From the NCBI GenBank assembly GCA_033032175.1, contig CM065334.1, positions 6,879,705 through 6,943,704 on the forward strand: a stretch of DNA of 64,000 nucleotides, written 5' to 3'. Under the pieces are notes generated by a model, which was given only the letters and a program-made list of their open reading frames with translations, had not been told where the DNA came from and made no database searches. The translations under genes were made by a program, and so were the position numbers. Numbering within the stretch: position 1 is the stretch's first letter; every line of letters begins with the position of its first letter. This document shows, piece after piece, positions 11,848 through 23,828 of this stretch. Source of the stretch: Saturnia japonica (Eukaryota > Arthropoda > Insecta > Lepidoptera > Saturniidae).

Positions 11848-14800
11848 ATGTCTGCATTCAAAACCTTGCAAAGTGTGAGTAATAACTTCGAAGCTGAATT
11901 ACTACAAGTTTCTGAAGTATTACACTCGGCTAAAATTAAAAGAAGCTTTGAAGATTGCATATCAGAGAAAATGAAAGAAATGTTATTGTTTTCTGCTAAA
12001 TTAAAGCTATTGAGAGCTAAGTCATTAACCTGTGAGTATTGTTTTGTATATCAGCTTTAGATTTATTGGTTCAGAGTAAAAAAGTGAGACAACAACTAAT
12101 TATTTACAATATTTGGCACAAACATTTTCGAGTATCAATAGTTCATTTTTCATCTGTCAATCTATTTCTTTGGAAAGAATCTTCTAGGCATGAAACGTAC
12201 AATTTTACTCGTAATAATTATATTTGTTTTCATATTGTTATAAAATTTTATCTCAGAAACGAACATGACGTGACTTCATTTCCATAAATATAAACGTCAT
12301 GACACAACTGTTATATTGTTTTTCTTCGACCTCGTAGTCAGAGTTCAGACCAGGATCTTGATACATGTGGTGGTATCTATTCTAATATTATAAAGCTGAA
12401 GAGTTTGTTTGTTTGGTTGAACACGCCAATCTCAGGAACTACTGGTTCGTATGGGAAAATTATTTTAATGTTGGATAGCCCATTTATCGAGGAAGCCTAT
12501 AGGCTATATAACTTCATGCTAATGACCCATTGGAATGTGTGCACAGGAATTGCACGATTTAATTCCACCCAATCCGTTCCTCCATGGGACAACTAGACGC
12601 TGTGAGAGTTTCCACCTGTATGTCCTTTACATTCTCCTGATTCGCACAAAGCATTATGCTTCATGTTTTTTTATGCAAACAGCAAAGGAATGCAATTCAC
12701 TCCCGTCACCTATTTTCATATCCTTGAACTTGGACTTGGGAGTCTTCAAGCGAAGAGTAAATAGGCATTTAACAGGTAAGCGCAATACATCATCAGTCAC
12801 ATCTTTACTTACCATCAGGTAAGTACGAGGCCATCGCATACCTGTACAGCATTTAAAAAAAAATGTTGTGAAGACAGGGAATATTTATTCCTTTTGAGAT
12901 TTTCCATAATGTGACACAGATGAAGTTGTGCGGGTCAGTTAGTTTAATTATAAACTTATGTTATTTAGTCCTATAATATATTGACTATCACTTTGGTGGC
13001 ATTTTATGTGATTTAGTTTGGTTATTTTACAAATTAAACAAATGTACATACTCCTACCTGATGCTTAGCTCTACCATAGCCTACGCATGCATGTATAATC
13101 TTGGTGACTTAGAATCCCCCTACCCCAAAGAGCTTTCAAAACCTTACTCACTGCAGGAACACAGCACAAGGTTATTTGGCTGAGATCTTCAGTATGGTGT
13201 GGGCATTCCACCAATCATGCTGTCCCAAGTACAGAGAAATCTCCAAAGAAGTTTCCCTGTGCCTTATCTCTTTTAATCTACCTACCCTAGTTGATATCTA
13301 TGGTCTATAAGTTTCCATAGGCTTTTTGGTTTATTCCATAGGGCCATATGCTTATTGCCACATTAGGTGTATTTAAAAAAAATCAATAACAAGAGTTTTT
13401 GCAAAGAAGAAAAGAATATACACAAATTTCTACAGATTAATTTTATTTTTCCCTAGCATCAGCTCTCCTGGTTTCGAGCTTCTATGGGAATCCTAAGTTT
13501 AGAGTATCTAAAAAAAATTAATTTGTAATTATAATAACCTAATTAACCAACTTCAAAAAAGAAGGAGGTTCTCTATTCAAATGTAGATATTTATATTTTT
13601 TTATAGATATTGAGCCATAACTTCTTTGTTTATGAACCAATTTGGATAATTATTTTTTTCATTCGAAAGGGTTTACCTCAATGGTGCTCCCATTTTCATA
13701 TCATTGGCATTGGACCTTGAACTTTGTAGATACACCAGAAAACTCCCCAAAACTTCAATAAGTTGGTTTTCTTTTTTTGTTATTTCTTTTTTGTTTTGTT
13801 TCAGTTACTTCACAAATAACACAAGGGTCAGATATTAAGTATACATTAAGTGGATATGCTGAAGAAGCTGCCAATAAAATAGTTGAACAACTCGCAGTAA
13901 AATCTGTAGCACAGTGTCATGCAGTGAAAGCACTGATTACTGCAAAGAATAAAACATTGGACCCTGAACAGATTAACAAAAAAAAGTAAGAACATATTTT
14001 TTGAAGTTTTTTTATATAAAAGTTCCATTAAGGAAATTTTATGAGCAGTGAAATGAATACAAGAATTAATTAAAAAACGTCATGTTTATCTAAAGAACAA
14101 CATCTTGCGCATCTTTCACTTTTGTAATCATGTATGCAAGTATAATATACAGAATCGTACTTGAGAAATGAACTCCATTCATGCTTCAGAGATGACCACA
14201 GTCTTTTTTGCCTAAGAGCTAGGTGCACATGGGTAATTTTGGTGACTAACTATTTCGTCTTTCTTGTCCAGTCTGTATGTATGGAGAAGGGCATATGTTA
14301 CAATGTTACAAATGGGTGCCACTTTTGTTTGTTGATTTGTGAGCAAGCTTGTGACAAAACACAGCTTTTCACCTATGAGTTAGCAAGCATGGGTTATTTT
14401 GGTCACTATTGTCTAGTCTGTGGATATGTTCGACAATGTACGCATGCTGCGACGTAGATTTCGATGTATTTTGATGTAGAGATAGATTGTATTCTATTCT
14501 TACAAAAATAAAACCTGAATGGGTGAATTAGTGTTTTAAAACTTGTACGAAGGACCCATAATTTCTCATATTAGGGTCATGTTTATTTCCAGGCAGCAAT
14601 ATTTTTACCTTATAATATTTCATGTCTACTCAAATTAAATATCATTATTATTATATTATACAGACAGATCATTGCCGCCCTATTCGAGTATCGGGACAAG
14701 GAGTTGCAGTTCAGGCAGCTGGAAACCAACGTAAAAGCGAAAAAGGCTGAACATGCAGCAGTGAGAGAAGAGTGGTATAGAGAGATTGGAGAATTGAACC

Positions 14801-15631
14801 TTATGAGGAATATAAACCGTTCCGTAGAGGAGATTGATACTGATAACCCTATATACTTGTTAGTTTATACTTTTATTAAATGATTAATTTTTTAAAATTA
14901 TTTATAGGTTTCGCATTAAGCCACAATTTTACCTGATTTTTAAGTAAAACGCTTAGCCTTGTGGGAAGACTGGCTCTCAAGTGTAGCTGCCAGAACACAC
15001 TTATAGGTGTTTGATATCTTAATAACAATAAAATATTGCCTAATAGCACTCATGAATAGTGTAGCTTCCTATTAGTGTAATAATTTTTAGAATCGGATGA
15101 GTAGTTCCAGAGATTACCTACTAAAAACATACTTACAAACTTTACCTTTATATAATAGTTACTAGCAACCGCCCTCGACTTCGTGTTAGTTAATTACAAT
15201 ATAAATCTTAATAAGAATATAATATGTATAGCCCATAGCACTCGGGAATAGTGTAGCTTCCTATTAGTGTAATAATATTTAGAATCAGATTAATAGTTCC
15301 AGAGATTACCTACTAAAAACATATTTACAAACTTTACCTCCTTAGTGTATATATTGTATATAATACTGATAATATTGTAATATAATATAATTATAATTGT
15401 ATATAATAACATATTCATTAAATAATGGGGTAACGCTAAATATCTAGGTTTACATTATTTCACAGGCGCCTCTCCAAAGTGGTGAACAAGTTGGAGATGA
15501 TGAGGTGGCTCCTAGGCAAACTGGTCTGCTCTCGCGGTCACCGAGATTGGCAGACCGTTCCTCAGCGGGTGTGCGAAATGCTGAAATTCGCCAGAACCCC
15601 GAATACCGTCGCAATGTTCATTGAAGATTAG
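11848..15631 (+). CDS. CENPH: CENP-H-like coiled-coil kinetochore protein
   Basis: The four exons are 11848-12031, 13805-13985, 14664-14858 and 15466-15631. All have gt/ag ends and their phases (1, 2, 2) close to 726 bases, giving 241 residues and a TAG. The protein is mostly charged helix and coiled coil without signal or membrane segments. Two blocks suggest CENP-H: a central LDPEQINKKKQI followed by a long heptad-rich helix, and a C-terminal LLGKLVCSRGHRDWQTVPQ. The latter matches the family's LxxLI-(x)-SG-x-xW-x-x-(D)P ending. The length is close to vertebrate CENP-H (about 247 aa, from memory). CENP-H works with CENP-I/K in the inner kinetochore. Lepidoptera are holocentric and lack CENP-A, so retention of this subunit matters. 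Alternatively it could be another coiled-coil nuclear protein. Confidence 0.65.
12382..12945 (+). repeat. Intronic repeat with nested LINE tail
   Basis: The outer repeat is the 8145-8835 family ('gctgaagagtttgtttgttt' to 'gatgaagttgtgcgggtcag'). It is split by a LINE piece (about 12540-12835). In the + strand that piece shows the conserved C-terminal end of many insect non-LTR polymerases (AKECNSLPSPIF, then LGVFKRRVNRHLTGK). It lies in intron 1 of the CENP-H-like gene. Confidence 0.65.
13540..13775 (+). repeat. 'aaccaacttcaaaaaa' repeat next to a splice acceptor
   Basis: This copy runs from 'aaccaacttcaaaaaagaag' through 'cataacttctttgtttatga' and 'ttggcattggaccttgaac' to 'aagttggttttc'. 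Other copies lie at 24590-24790, 32066-32270, 38424-38690 and 50225-50400 (+), and at 27236-27460 (-). The T-rich end of the copy runs into the pyrimidine tract of exon 2 of the CENP-H-like gene. Confidence 0.65.
14950..15345. repeat. SINE fragment and tandem duplication in intron 3
   Basis: 14955-15012 is a minus-strand remnant of the SINE seen at 47690-47985 ('gactggctctcaagtgtagc'). It is followed by two tandem copies (about 15042-15147 and 15225-15342) of a ~110-base block containing 'gtgtagcttcctattagtgt' and 'agttccagagattacctact'. Confidence 0.6.
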
Positions 15632-15737
15632 CTATTAGGTTAAAACTTAACAGTTGTAGGTACATTTCTAGATAATTATGTAGTTTTGGTAATGATGGAT
15701 GGATGGAATGGTATTGATTAATATTAGTACAGACTAT

Positions 15738-15874
15738 TTGTCAGCTTGTCAATTAATCGATTGGCTATCGATTGCTTTTACTACGGAACATTTGTGAGCT
15801 CGTCGTTGACGGCGATAATGGTCACCGCCTTTTTTCCGAAATTTGCGTACTTTAGTAAATTGACGAGCTGACAA
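15738..15874. repeat. Small palindromic MITE
   Basis: The left arm 'ttgtcagcttgtcaatt' (15738-15754) pairs with the right arm 'aattgacgagctgacaa' (15858-15874), with one mismatch over 17 bases. The whole unit is 137 bases and lies ~100 bases after the CENP-H-like stop codon. Confidence 0.6.
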
Positions 15875-18060
15875 GGTAAATAGGAAATTTATTAACCTCC
15901 GACACAAGTAACCTATTCATTCAGAACATTCCAATGAGACCAAACACGATATCTTTGTTGTATGTTGGTGAGGAGTTAGGTATCCTACGGATTCCAGATG
16001 ACGCTGCAGTATCAGGTTGAGGTTTTTCTAATTCCATAGAAGTAACAGAATACCAAATCTCGGCTCAATCAAGACCTGTTGAAGATGCTCACGTTTATTT
16101 TCAACTAGAAAAGAGCTGATAATCTTCAAACGGCTGAACAGATTTTCTTGAATGACACCTTTCCAACAAAAAAATTAGATCGAAATCGGCCACGATGCCA
16201 CAGACAGACACACCAATACGCATGTTAAATCTTACTTGTCTTTACAAAAGTAGGTACCCCGAATACTACCACCGGTCTAAACTGCTTGACTTGTAATATA
16301 AAAATTAGATCGTGAATTATTGTTCATTTATTAAACAATATGGATAGGTACCTAATTATAAAATGTTTAAAAAAAAGATTTTTTTTGTGTCATTACTTGT
16401 TTTTTTTTTTAATTCACGATAAAGAAATTTGACATCTTTCATTAGAAAATAATGTAAATATGTATATTCTATACTTATAATAAAAGAGAAGTTATTTGAG
16501 AAAAAATAATACTTCTTGGAATCATGGACAGAACACAATTCGATAGTTTTTGAAATTTTTGCCTGTCTGTCTGTCTGTCTAGGCTTGAACACAAATCCCG
16601 TGAAAACTACTGGACCAAATTTAATAATATTTGGTATGATTATAGTTTATAGTCTGAAGGTACATTTAGGATGCATTTTTACACGTATGGATATATGTTT
16701 AGGGTATGTACATATGAAACCTGTAATAAATTTTAAATATTTTTTTTTATAAAGTAAAAGTGTTATAAGGAAACTTGGTTTAAATTATGAAGAAATCGGT
16801 TTGATATTTAATAACACACTTAAGTATTTTTTGTAAGCATCATGTATACTTATTAGTAATTGTAGGCTGGACTTTTGTTATTATTTTTAAATACATTTTA
16901 ATGTTTTTTTTTTTTCAAATAAATGTTTATAAACGATACAATATGTTGTTGTTTTGTATTTTTGCGCAATTATGATTTTTATTAAATCACACTAAAGAAG
17001 CATACCTGCTATAAACTTAGCTTTATGTAAAGGATGGGAAAACTGAAAATTTTTGTATGCCTTTAAGACAATATTTCCAAATTTTCAGGAATTGTAAATT
17101 TTAACAATTAAACCAATGCGTTGCTCTGAAACAAAGTTTTTATTTTAGTACATACACACAATACTAATTAATTACACTTGTTAAAATGAAAAATATAAAG
17201 AAACGAAATTTCAAGTGTATTATTTAAATTGTCAATTCCTTTTGTAAACAAATACAAATTTTGTATTCTCAATCACGGTTACCTACTTAATGTCGGATGA
17301 GTAGCTCCAAAGAAGATTTAACAGTTACATAGTTCCATGAGATCCTAGAAAAAACATATTTTTCCAATTCCTTTTTTCACCTGATATAATGTATGGCACG
17401 AGAATGAAATAAATTTTTAAAGCCATTTAAAGTACCTACTGCCTCCCTAACCTAATTTTTTTTTCTTCAGATTTTAAGTGTTCATATCGTAGGTAAAACC
17501 TTCCTTGAACGCCTAGAATTCAAGATTTACACGAGTAAACCTATTTTATTAGTGTTTGAGTTATTAGTATCTGTAAAGTAGCATTTTTATCATTCATGCA
17601 CACTCACTCATCAAAATCGTAGACCACTTCTAGGTGACTCGGAAACTTAAAATTTGGTTTCGAGGCAGAAGTTAATTAAGCATTTAAAGAGAATACAAGA
17701 AAAAATTATAAACAAAAAAATTAAAACATTATGATATTTATAAAACGGCATTTCCATTTTCCGGATTTCTATGAGCTTAAATAATAAATATCTGGGCGGC
17801 CGAGCTGTGCTCGGTGTTATATAAACAAAAACAAAAAAACACCTATCTAAGTAAACTTGGAATGTAAAACATTATCTAAATGCAAAGATTTATCAAAATC
17901 GTTGGAGCCGTTTCCGAGGATATATATGTACAATAATTGCTTACTTATTATATTAAGATATGAAATCGGTAATTCTTCAAAAATTAAATTATTATTTGGT
18001 TTTAAACGAAATAAGCACTCATAAAGGAACAACAAAAACAACGGTGTTTCCTTCAATTCC
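15875..18060. other. Intergenic region, no gene
   Basis: This holds AT-rich DNA, a short GTCT microsatellite (16562-16580) and the 16475-17065 repeat copy. A further repeat at about 17840-17940 shares the 'gttggagccgtttccgag' block with 31008-31115. No coding exon is supported. Confidence 0.5.
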
Positions 18061-18062
18061 TA

Positions 18063-18255
18063 GGTCTAGCAAAGTGTTATTATTTTTCTATGAAATTCTC
18101 AGCAGCTCCGAGTTTGAATTTGTGCCCGATTAATGGTAATAGGCTCACCGGCCGCCTCTATTACATGGGACCTAAAACATACTCAGCGAACTGTGGGTGT
18201 ACATTAATACACCTCTGCCTAAGCCTTCGAGGAATACAGGCGTGATGGTATATAC
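18063..18255 (+). repeat. SINE, head missing
   Basis: The body matches 47455-47640: 'tttctatgaaattctcag', 'cattacatgggacct'-like text, 'gaactgtgggtgta' and 'atacaggcgtgatggtat'. The tRNA-like head is missing. Confidence 0.65.
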
Positions 18256-19460
18256 ATATTTATGTAAATAAAGAACCTAATAATTTTTATAATTTGTACA
18301 GCTTCGTCTCGTAGTTAAAACAGTGACCATGTACTCTTGTATTTGATAGATGGCGCTGTAATGTAATAACGACTAACTCGGTTGAAAAATTAGTTTTAAA
18401 TTAGTAAATCTAACTGGTTGAGTTAACTCCAGAGAAAACAGTTGTTTTCTAATGGATATTTTTTTTTTAAATAATTAATGGATAAAGATCTGAGACTTTG
18501 GTGATCTTAGTACTTATTTTATTAGTACCTACGTGTCTTCCAAATATATTCCTGGAGTCGATTTAGTATGCTTAAACCCTAGGTTAGGCCTATATGAAGA
18601 ACCCCTCAGTTGGCATAAGTGACCGCTAGATGGCATAGAATATCAAATGTTAGTAAAATACCAAAATTATATTTCGTGAAATCAATATTTAACCTTAAAC
18701 TGTTTGCTAAAATTATAAATCACAAGATATTATTGAATATTATTTTGAAGTAATGAATATTATATAACGCACAACGGCAAAGTAATTTAACGTAAAAGAA
18801 AGTATGGGTGGTTGATCGTAGTTATACAAGGAAAATCAAAACGGACAAAAGAGCGTTGCCAGATTTACTGATATTAGTAGATTTACCAGACTTGAAGTGA
18901 AAACTTCTTTAGCATCGTTGTGATTTGAAAGTCGATGAAACGAAAAAGCGAAAGCGACAGTAAAAAGAGACAGACACATAAATTCATAAAATTTAACGAG
19001 GGAGAAAATGACATATGAAAGTTTTAGGCAATGGTAAAATGGTACAAAACATGTTTGTTGCCACGCAATAATGAATTGGAAATTGTTGGAAAAGGCACGA
19101 AACAAAAACAACACTTATGACATTCTGTTACAGATTGATATTGTGTTAGGTTACCATGGATATTTCAAATATGCATTAATTGAAAATGATATTGTGAATA
19201 ATGATTGTGAGTACTTATATGTACATTTTTATAAACTTTAAATTAGTGTTTATTTGATCATTTTCTGAATTAAAAAAATAACATAGATGTGAAGGTTTCA
19301 CTTCTACTACGTGTGAATTGCACACATATTTTTTTTAACATTTACTTATCCGCCGAGTTATTACGATGCTACCTAATGAAATAAAGGTTTTACAGTTGTT
19401 AGAATTATGGTAAAAGTTAATAATATGTAAATTAATTTTAGTGAATGCAATTTCCTTGCA
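18255..19460. other. Intergenic region, no supported gene
   Basis: AT-rich, with a 'gaagtgaaaacttctttag' motif at 18893-18911. A donor-like 'gattgtgagtac' at ~19204 follows an acceptor-like 'ctgttacag' at ~19131. This could be a non-coding 5' exon (19133-19207) of a downstream gene, but nothing here codes and I cannot join it to anything. Confidence 0.3.
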
Positions 19461-19690
19461 CTCCAAAAATGTAAGTATCTGTAATATCAAAATAACAGCT
19501 ATTTAGTAAGTACGATACCTATAACAAAATACCCATTTTTTTTTTATTCTTTGTTCGTCTGTCTGTTAGTTCCGGGTAACCTTCGAAACGGTTGGACCGA
19601 TTTTGACGGGACTTTCATTGGTGGATAGCTGATGTTAAAAAAATAACTTAGGCTACTTTTATTTAGGTTGTGATTCAGGAACCTCCGCGT
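19460..19690 (+). repeat. 'aataacagctatttagtaag' repeat fragment
   Basis: The fragment has 'ggttggaccgattttgacgg', 'actttcattggtgg' and 'ttaggctacttttattt'. The family is also at 43115-43615 (same reading of this end), 41595-41830 (inverted) and 26700-26910. Confidence 0.6.
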
Positions 19691-20395
19691 GGTGCATCCC
19701 GGGCAACGTCGGCCGCTTCTCGGCCGGCGGCTAATACCTGACAAGGGGGGCTTCGTCTGGCATCCTTCTGAATATCAGAGGGAGCCAAAAGACGCAGCAT
19801 AGGCGGGCCTGATGGGCACTAGACTGCCGTCAGACAGGTGAGGGGGTATCTTACCTCACTTACAACCGCCGTCTCGTAATCCCATCGGAGTGTCGTGGTC
19901 ATGTCTTGCGGCTTCGTATGGGTACGAGGGTCTTGGCTTAACCGCCTGAACCGCAAGGAATGACAACCTCTACAAAAGTTACCCCAATCCTAAGCGGTGG
20001 CGCACCGCGAGAGGATGCATGGCTGTTGGGTTGATCAGTCGTTAGTGCGGCCCTCGTCAGAGAACCGGCCGACTCCCTTGACGGGTTATGCTAGACTTAC
20101 CCAGGTACAGGGGGCACTGCCTGGGTGGACCGTTACATCCCCCATACTCGTGGGTTCAAAAATGAGCGAAAATCTTAAAAACAATCCTAGTATTAATTTT
20201 AGTTTTAAGGGAAATAAGGAAAGTGAAAATGAAGGGATTTCCAGTCAAACATCGGCAAAAAGAGGAGAGGCCCGTGCGCTGGGTCGTTCCAAAAGTGTGG
20301 GACGCCCAACTTCGGGGCAAGGAGACGATACACTAGAATGCTTTTTAGCATTAAGTCCTCCAATTGTACTTTTTTGTACAATAAAGATAATGTAA
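19691..20395 (+). mobile_element. GC-rich block, probable LINE 5' end with ORF1 start
   Basis: A GC-rich block of ~470 bases ('cggccgcttctcggccggcg', 'cagacaggtgagggggtatc') leads to an ATG at 20162. A 77-codon open frame starting MSENLKNNPS follows; it is Asn/Ser/Lys-rich and ends TAA at 20395. A GC-rich leader followed by a short basic ORF fits the 5' UTR and gag-like ORF1 start of a non-LTR element. No zinc knuckle or RT is in phase. The assignment is an inference from layout. Confidence 0.4.
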
Positions 20396-20654
20396 TATAT
20401 ACTGATGTTATATACTGTTTGAAAATACAAGCCGCTACATATGTGTGAATATGTTCAATATAGCCACGGACCCATTTTGTAACAAATGTCTTCTTAGGTG
20501 CTTCTGGTGACATCGGGTGACTACACGCGACGTTGCAAGACTTCGCTTGACATGAGTCACGACATAATTTGAACGGAGACCACGCGACATTTGTCACCTT
20601 ATGGGTATGCTGCGTAAGTCAAAATTTCGTTGGCTTGGATTTATATTCAAGTTT

Positions 20655-21735
20655 ATACATTTTTATCAATGTAAGTATCATCATCATGTTATTCGAAAGA
20701 CGTCCACTGGCAGACATAGGCCTTCCCCAAAGATCGCCACAATGACCAGTACTGTGATGCTCGCATCCAGTGGCTTTCCGCAACCTTTACCAGGTCGTCG
20801 GTCCACCTTATGGTTGATCGGCCCACACTGCATCTTCCTTGTCCTTGGTCCTATCGACCATTCGTTCTACGAGCTGCGTGCCCCAGTCACTGCCACATAA
20901 GTCTAGCTATTTTCTGGGCTACGTTACGATTAACTTTGGTTCTCCTGCGGATCTCTTCATTTCTGATTCGATCACGCAGATACGCTCGGAGCATAGCCAT
21001 CTCCATTTCCCTTTGAACCACCTGGAGCTTTCTTGAGGCCCATATTTGGACACCACGTCTCAGCACCATATTTTATTGCTGTCATTTGTCAAAGACTTTC
21101 GTCTTGAAGCACTGCGGTATCTTGAATCAGAAAATGTTACGTGTATAGTAAAACTGTATAGTTTGTCCCAGGTAAACATAATCATCAACAACTCCGAGCT
21201 TAGAATTTCTGATCTTTACGGGAGTTAGCGCTACAGGGACGTTCGATATAGTCTTCGTCTTAACAATGTTTTTTCTAAAACCAATCACCCGGAAGCTTTA
21301 CTGAGAGCATTGATCATTGCATGTAGGTCTTCCATGGTCTCAGCCTTGACTATTATGTCGTCGGCAAACCGTAGGTGGATGATTTACTCGCCGTTTATAT
21401 TCATGCTTATTCCTTCCAAGTCCAGAACCTTGAAAACATTTTCCAGTGTGCCATTGAATAGTTTATTTAGGATAGATAACGTCGCCTTTTCTGACTCCCC
21501 GCTGTAATACGATAGGTTTCAAGATTTTATTCTGTAATTGGACAAACATACTGATGTTTTTATACAAACCCTTCCACACTTTGATGTACCGGTAGTAAGT
21601 TTGGTACCGCTGGAGATGCTGTAGTACAGCCCAGGTCCCAATCGAATCGAAGTCTTTCTCGTAGTCCACAAACGCTAAGCAAAATGGTAGGTTATACCTA
21701 CTCTTCGGTCTTCTGTATATCCTGACATAACGCGT
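20655..21735 (-). pseudogene. RTE-type LINE reverse transcriptase, decayed
   Basis: The minus strand carries, in broken frames, the RT palm of RTE-clade LINEs: DYEKDFDSIGTWAVLQHLQR near 21665-21606, then VLQRGVRKGDVIYPK. A FADDI-like region is recognisable near 21370-21340 ('gccgacgacataatag' read in reverse). Then come the thumb and C-terminal text MLRAYLRDRIRNEEIRRRTK (20985-20930) and the GHIARR/RPPTRW-type tail toward 20790-20660. Several stops and frameshifts are present, and both the N-terminal endonuclease and the 3' end are missing. It is a dead 5'-truncated copy. Confidence 0.8.
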
Positions 21736-21828
21736 GTATTATAATCATCAACAATTGTACAGCAGTGCAAATATTATATTAAAATTTATTAATTATGACA
21801 TAATTAGCATTTCCAACTATTTATTATA

Positions 21829-23364
21829 CACTCATCAAAAAAGTCTAAGCAACATGTACTAATTTAAATTTTAGGATGGTTCTTCACATTATAACGTTGT
21901 ATTTTATTTATAAAATAATATCTTTGGGGTTCTATGATGTAAAAATAACAGCTGTTGTCTTTATAAGTTCTTTTAATAACAGAAATGAACAATATTAGAA
22001 TATACTGTAGAAACTAAGATACATAAGAAACTAAACTTTTTTTCTTACAAAATGAAATTTCTAAAGAAAATGTGTTTATTGTGAAAGAATAGAACAATTT
22101 AATACAAAGTATGGGCTCCTCTGCTATTCAGAACTTGTCGGCAACGATTATTCATTGAATTAATGAGACTGTTTATGTCATCTTGCGGTATTCGCTCCCA
22201 ATGGAATTGTAGCAAATCCTTCAGCTGTTGGGTTGTTGTCGCTCCGTCCAAGTCCTTCAAAACACGTCTCTGGAGCATGTCCCATGCGTGCTCGATGGGG
22301 TTGAGATCTGGCGATTGTGCAGGCCAGGGCAATACCCGGATGTTCTCCGTTGCAAAGTATTCACTAGTTCGCTGAGCTGTATGTGAACGCGCATTGTCAT
22401 GCATTAACCTAAAATTGGAGCCAAAGGTTTGTGCAAATGGGTAGACATAAGGTCTGAGAATATCCTCAATGTAATTTTCAGCATTCATGTTTCCATTTAC
22501 AAAAACGAGCTCAGTTCGCCTGTTCTTCATAATAACCGCCCATAACATAACTGTTGAGCCGCTGTATGGATGAACTTCCTGAACGCACCTGAGCCTTTCA
22601 GTATTTCCGGGCCGACGATACACTCGCACCCTTCTTGTATCAGGCTTAAACCCGAATCGGGACTCATCGGAAAACATAATTTTATCCCATTTTTCCTGGG
22701 TCCACGTTATGCGTTCTCTACACCATTCATATCGACGAGCGCGATTCCCGTGACGTATCGGTAGGCACCTGATAGGGCGTCGAGCTCGTAGGCCGTACTC
22801 ATGCAATCGATTTCGCACAGTTTGAGGACTTACATCAACACCACTTGAAATTTGTAGCCTCAAACTTATCTCTCGAGCGGTTAACATCGGCTGGCGTCTT
22901 GCAGTCAGTTGTATGTACCGGACTTGCCGAGTGGTTGTACTCCTTTTACGGCCTGGATGCTGTTCAGCGGGTTCTCCTGTATAATTGTAACGCTGCCAAA
23001 GACGACAAATAACACTTCTATGAATGCCAAAATGTCAAGATACCTGAGATTGATTACTTTCCGCTTGCAACATCCCTACAGCTCTTTGCATTTCATCTGC
23101 CATCAAATGACGTCGCTTCATGACGTAAAGAATATGTAACAATTCAATTTTGTCGCTAACTTTATTTAAATGGTTGGTAAAATTATAAAATCAAGACTAA
23201 ACGTAGCAATTAAAATGCACTTTAATTCAAACAAATTCGCAGTCATTTGAATTTTATGAAAAAACAAAACATAATCAAATTTTTTTTTACTACCAGCCAG
23301 TATGTCATCAATAACAAAAATGTCATCAATATCACGCATGTTGCTTAGACTTTTTTGATGTGTG
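21829..23364 (-). mobile_element. Tc1-like DNA transposon, both ends present
   Basis: The unit is 1536 bases bounded by TA (21827-21828 and 23365-23366). The left end starts cactcatcaaaaaagtctaa and the right end (reverse complement) cacacatcaaaaaagtctaa. They match over ~28 bases with one mismatch. The transposase runs leftward at 22099-23121. The good ends and nearly intact gene mark a fairly recent arrival. It lies upstream of the first known exon of the EF-hand gene. Confidence 0.93.
22099..23121 (-). pseudogene. Tc1-like transposase with one in-frame TGA
   Basis: From the ATG at 23121-23119 the frame runs 341 codons to a stop at 22101-22099, the usual length for Tc1 transposases. The only interruption seen is a TGA at codon 29 (23037-23035). 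It falls in the N-terminal helix-turn-helix, just before HFGIHRS, where relatives usually have Arg; CGA to TGA is the likely change. An ATG at 22887 would leave 262 codons without the first DNA-binding domain. The DDE triad is visible: D152 (MFSDESRFGF), D242 (LMHDNARSHT) and E277 (SPDLNPIEHAWD), spaced DD34E. A second HTH lies around VSPQTVRNRL. It is probably inactive as annotated, but could act in trans if the TGA is polymorphic. Confidence 0.92.
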
Positions 23365-23828
23365 TAGATACTCTACGGATTTTTTATTTTGTGATTTATT
23401 ATTTGATTATTTCTTTTAACATTTTTCTGGCAACAATGACGACAAACGTCACTAAGTCAACTTCTGACGTGTATCAATTTAAAAAACAAATCACAGATTT
23501 CAGGTTTTTTTTAAACGTTTGAGCGATACATGCATAATTCTGTAGATAAATTATAAATTTTTTATCAAGAGAATTGATTCGATAAGGTCATATTATCATA
23601 GTCCACGTAGTACTGTTATGAAAACGTTATTTACCATACTTCCACGGTTGTAAAACAAAGTTTTTTTCATTCGAATTTTTATTTTACAAATTCCTTCGTT
23701 TCTACGGTAAGAATAAATTAAACAAGTGTTTTTGTACATTATATAGGTACTAATTAATTATACACTTTGTGCTATTACGAAGGCGATATGGTTATAATCT
23801 TTAATAAGTTAGGCTAATTTATTTCCAG
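23365..23828. other. Upstream region of the EF-hand gene
   Basis: AT-rich, no gene. It ends in an acceptor ('tttatttccag' at 23818-23828) just before the ATG exon, so the gene has an untranslated first exon further upstream that I cannot place. Confidence 0.45.

Noticed and set aside
14161..14457. 98-codon Cys-rich ORF in CENP-H-like intron 2
   Set aside because: It lies wholly in an intron, contains repeat-like text, and shows no signal peptide or regular Cys spacing.
19133..19207. Untranslated first exon of the EF-hand gene
   Set aside because: Acceptor- and donor-like ends exist, but a first exon would not need an acceptor and there is no way to link it from sequence alone.
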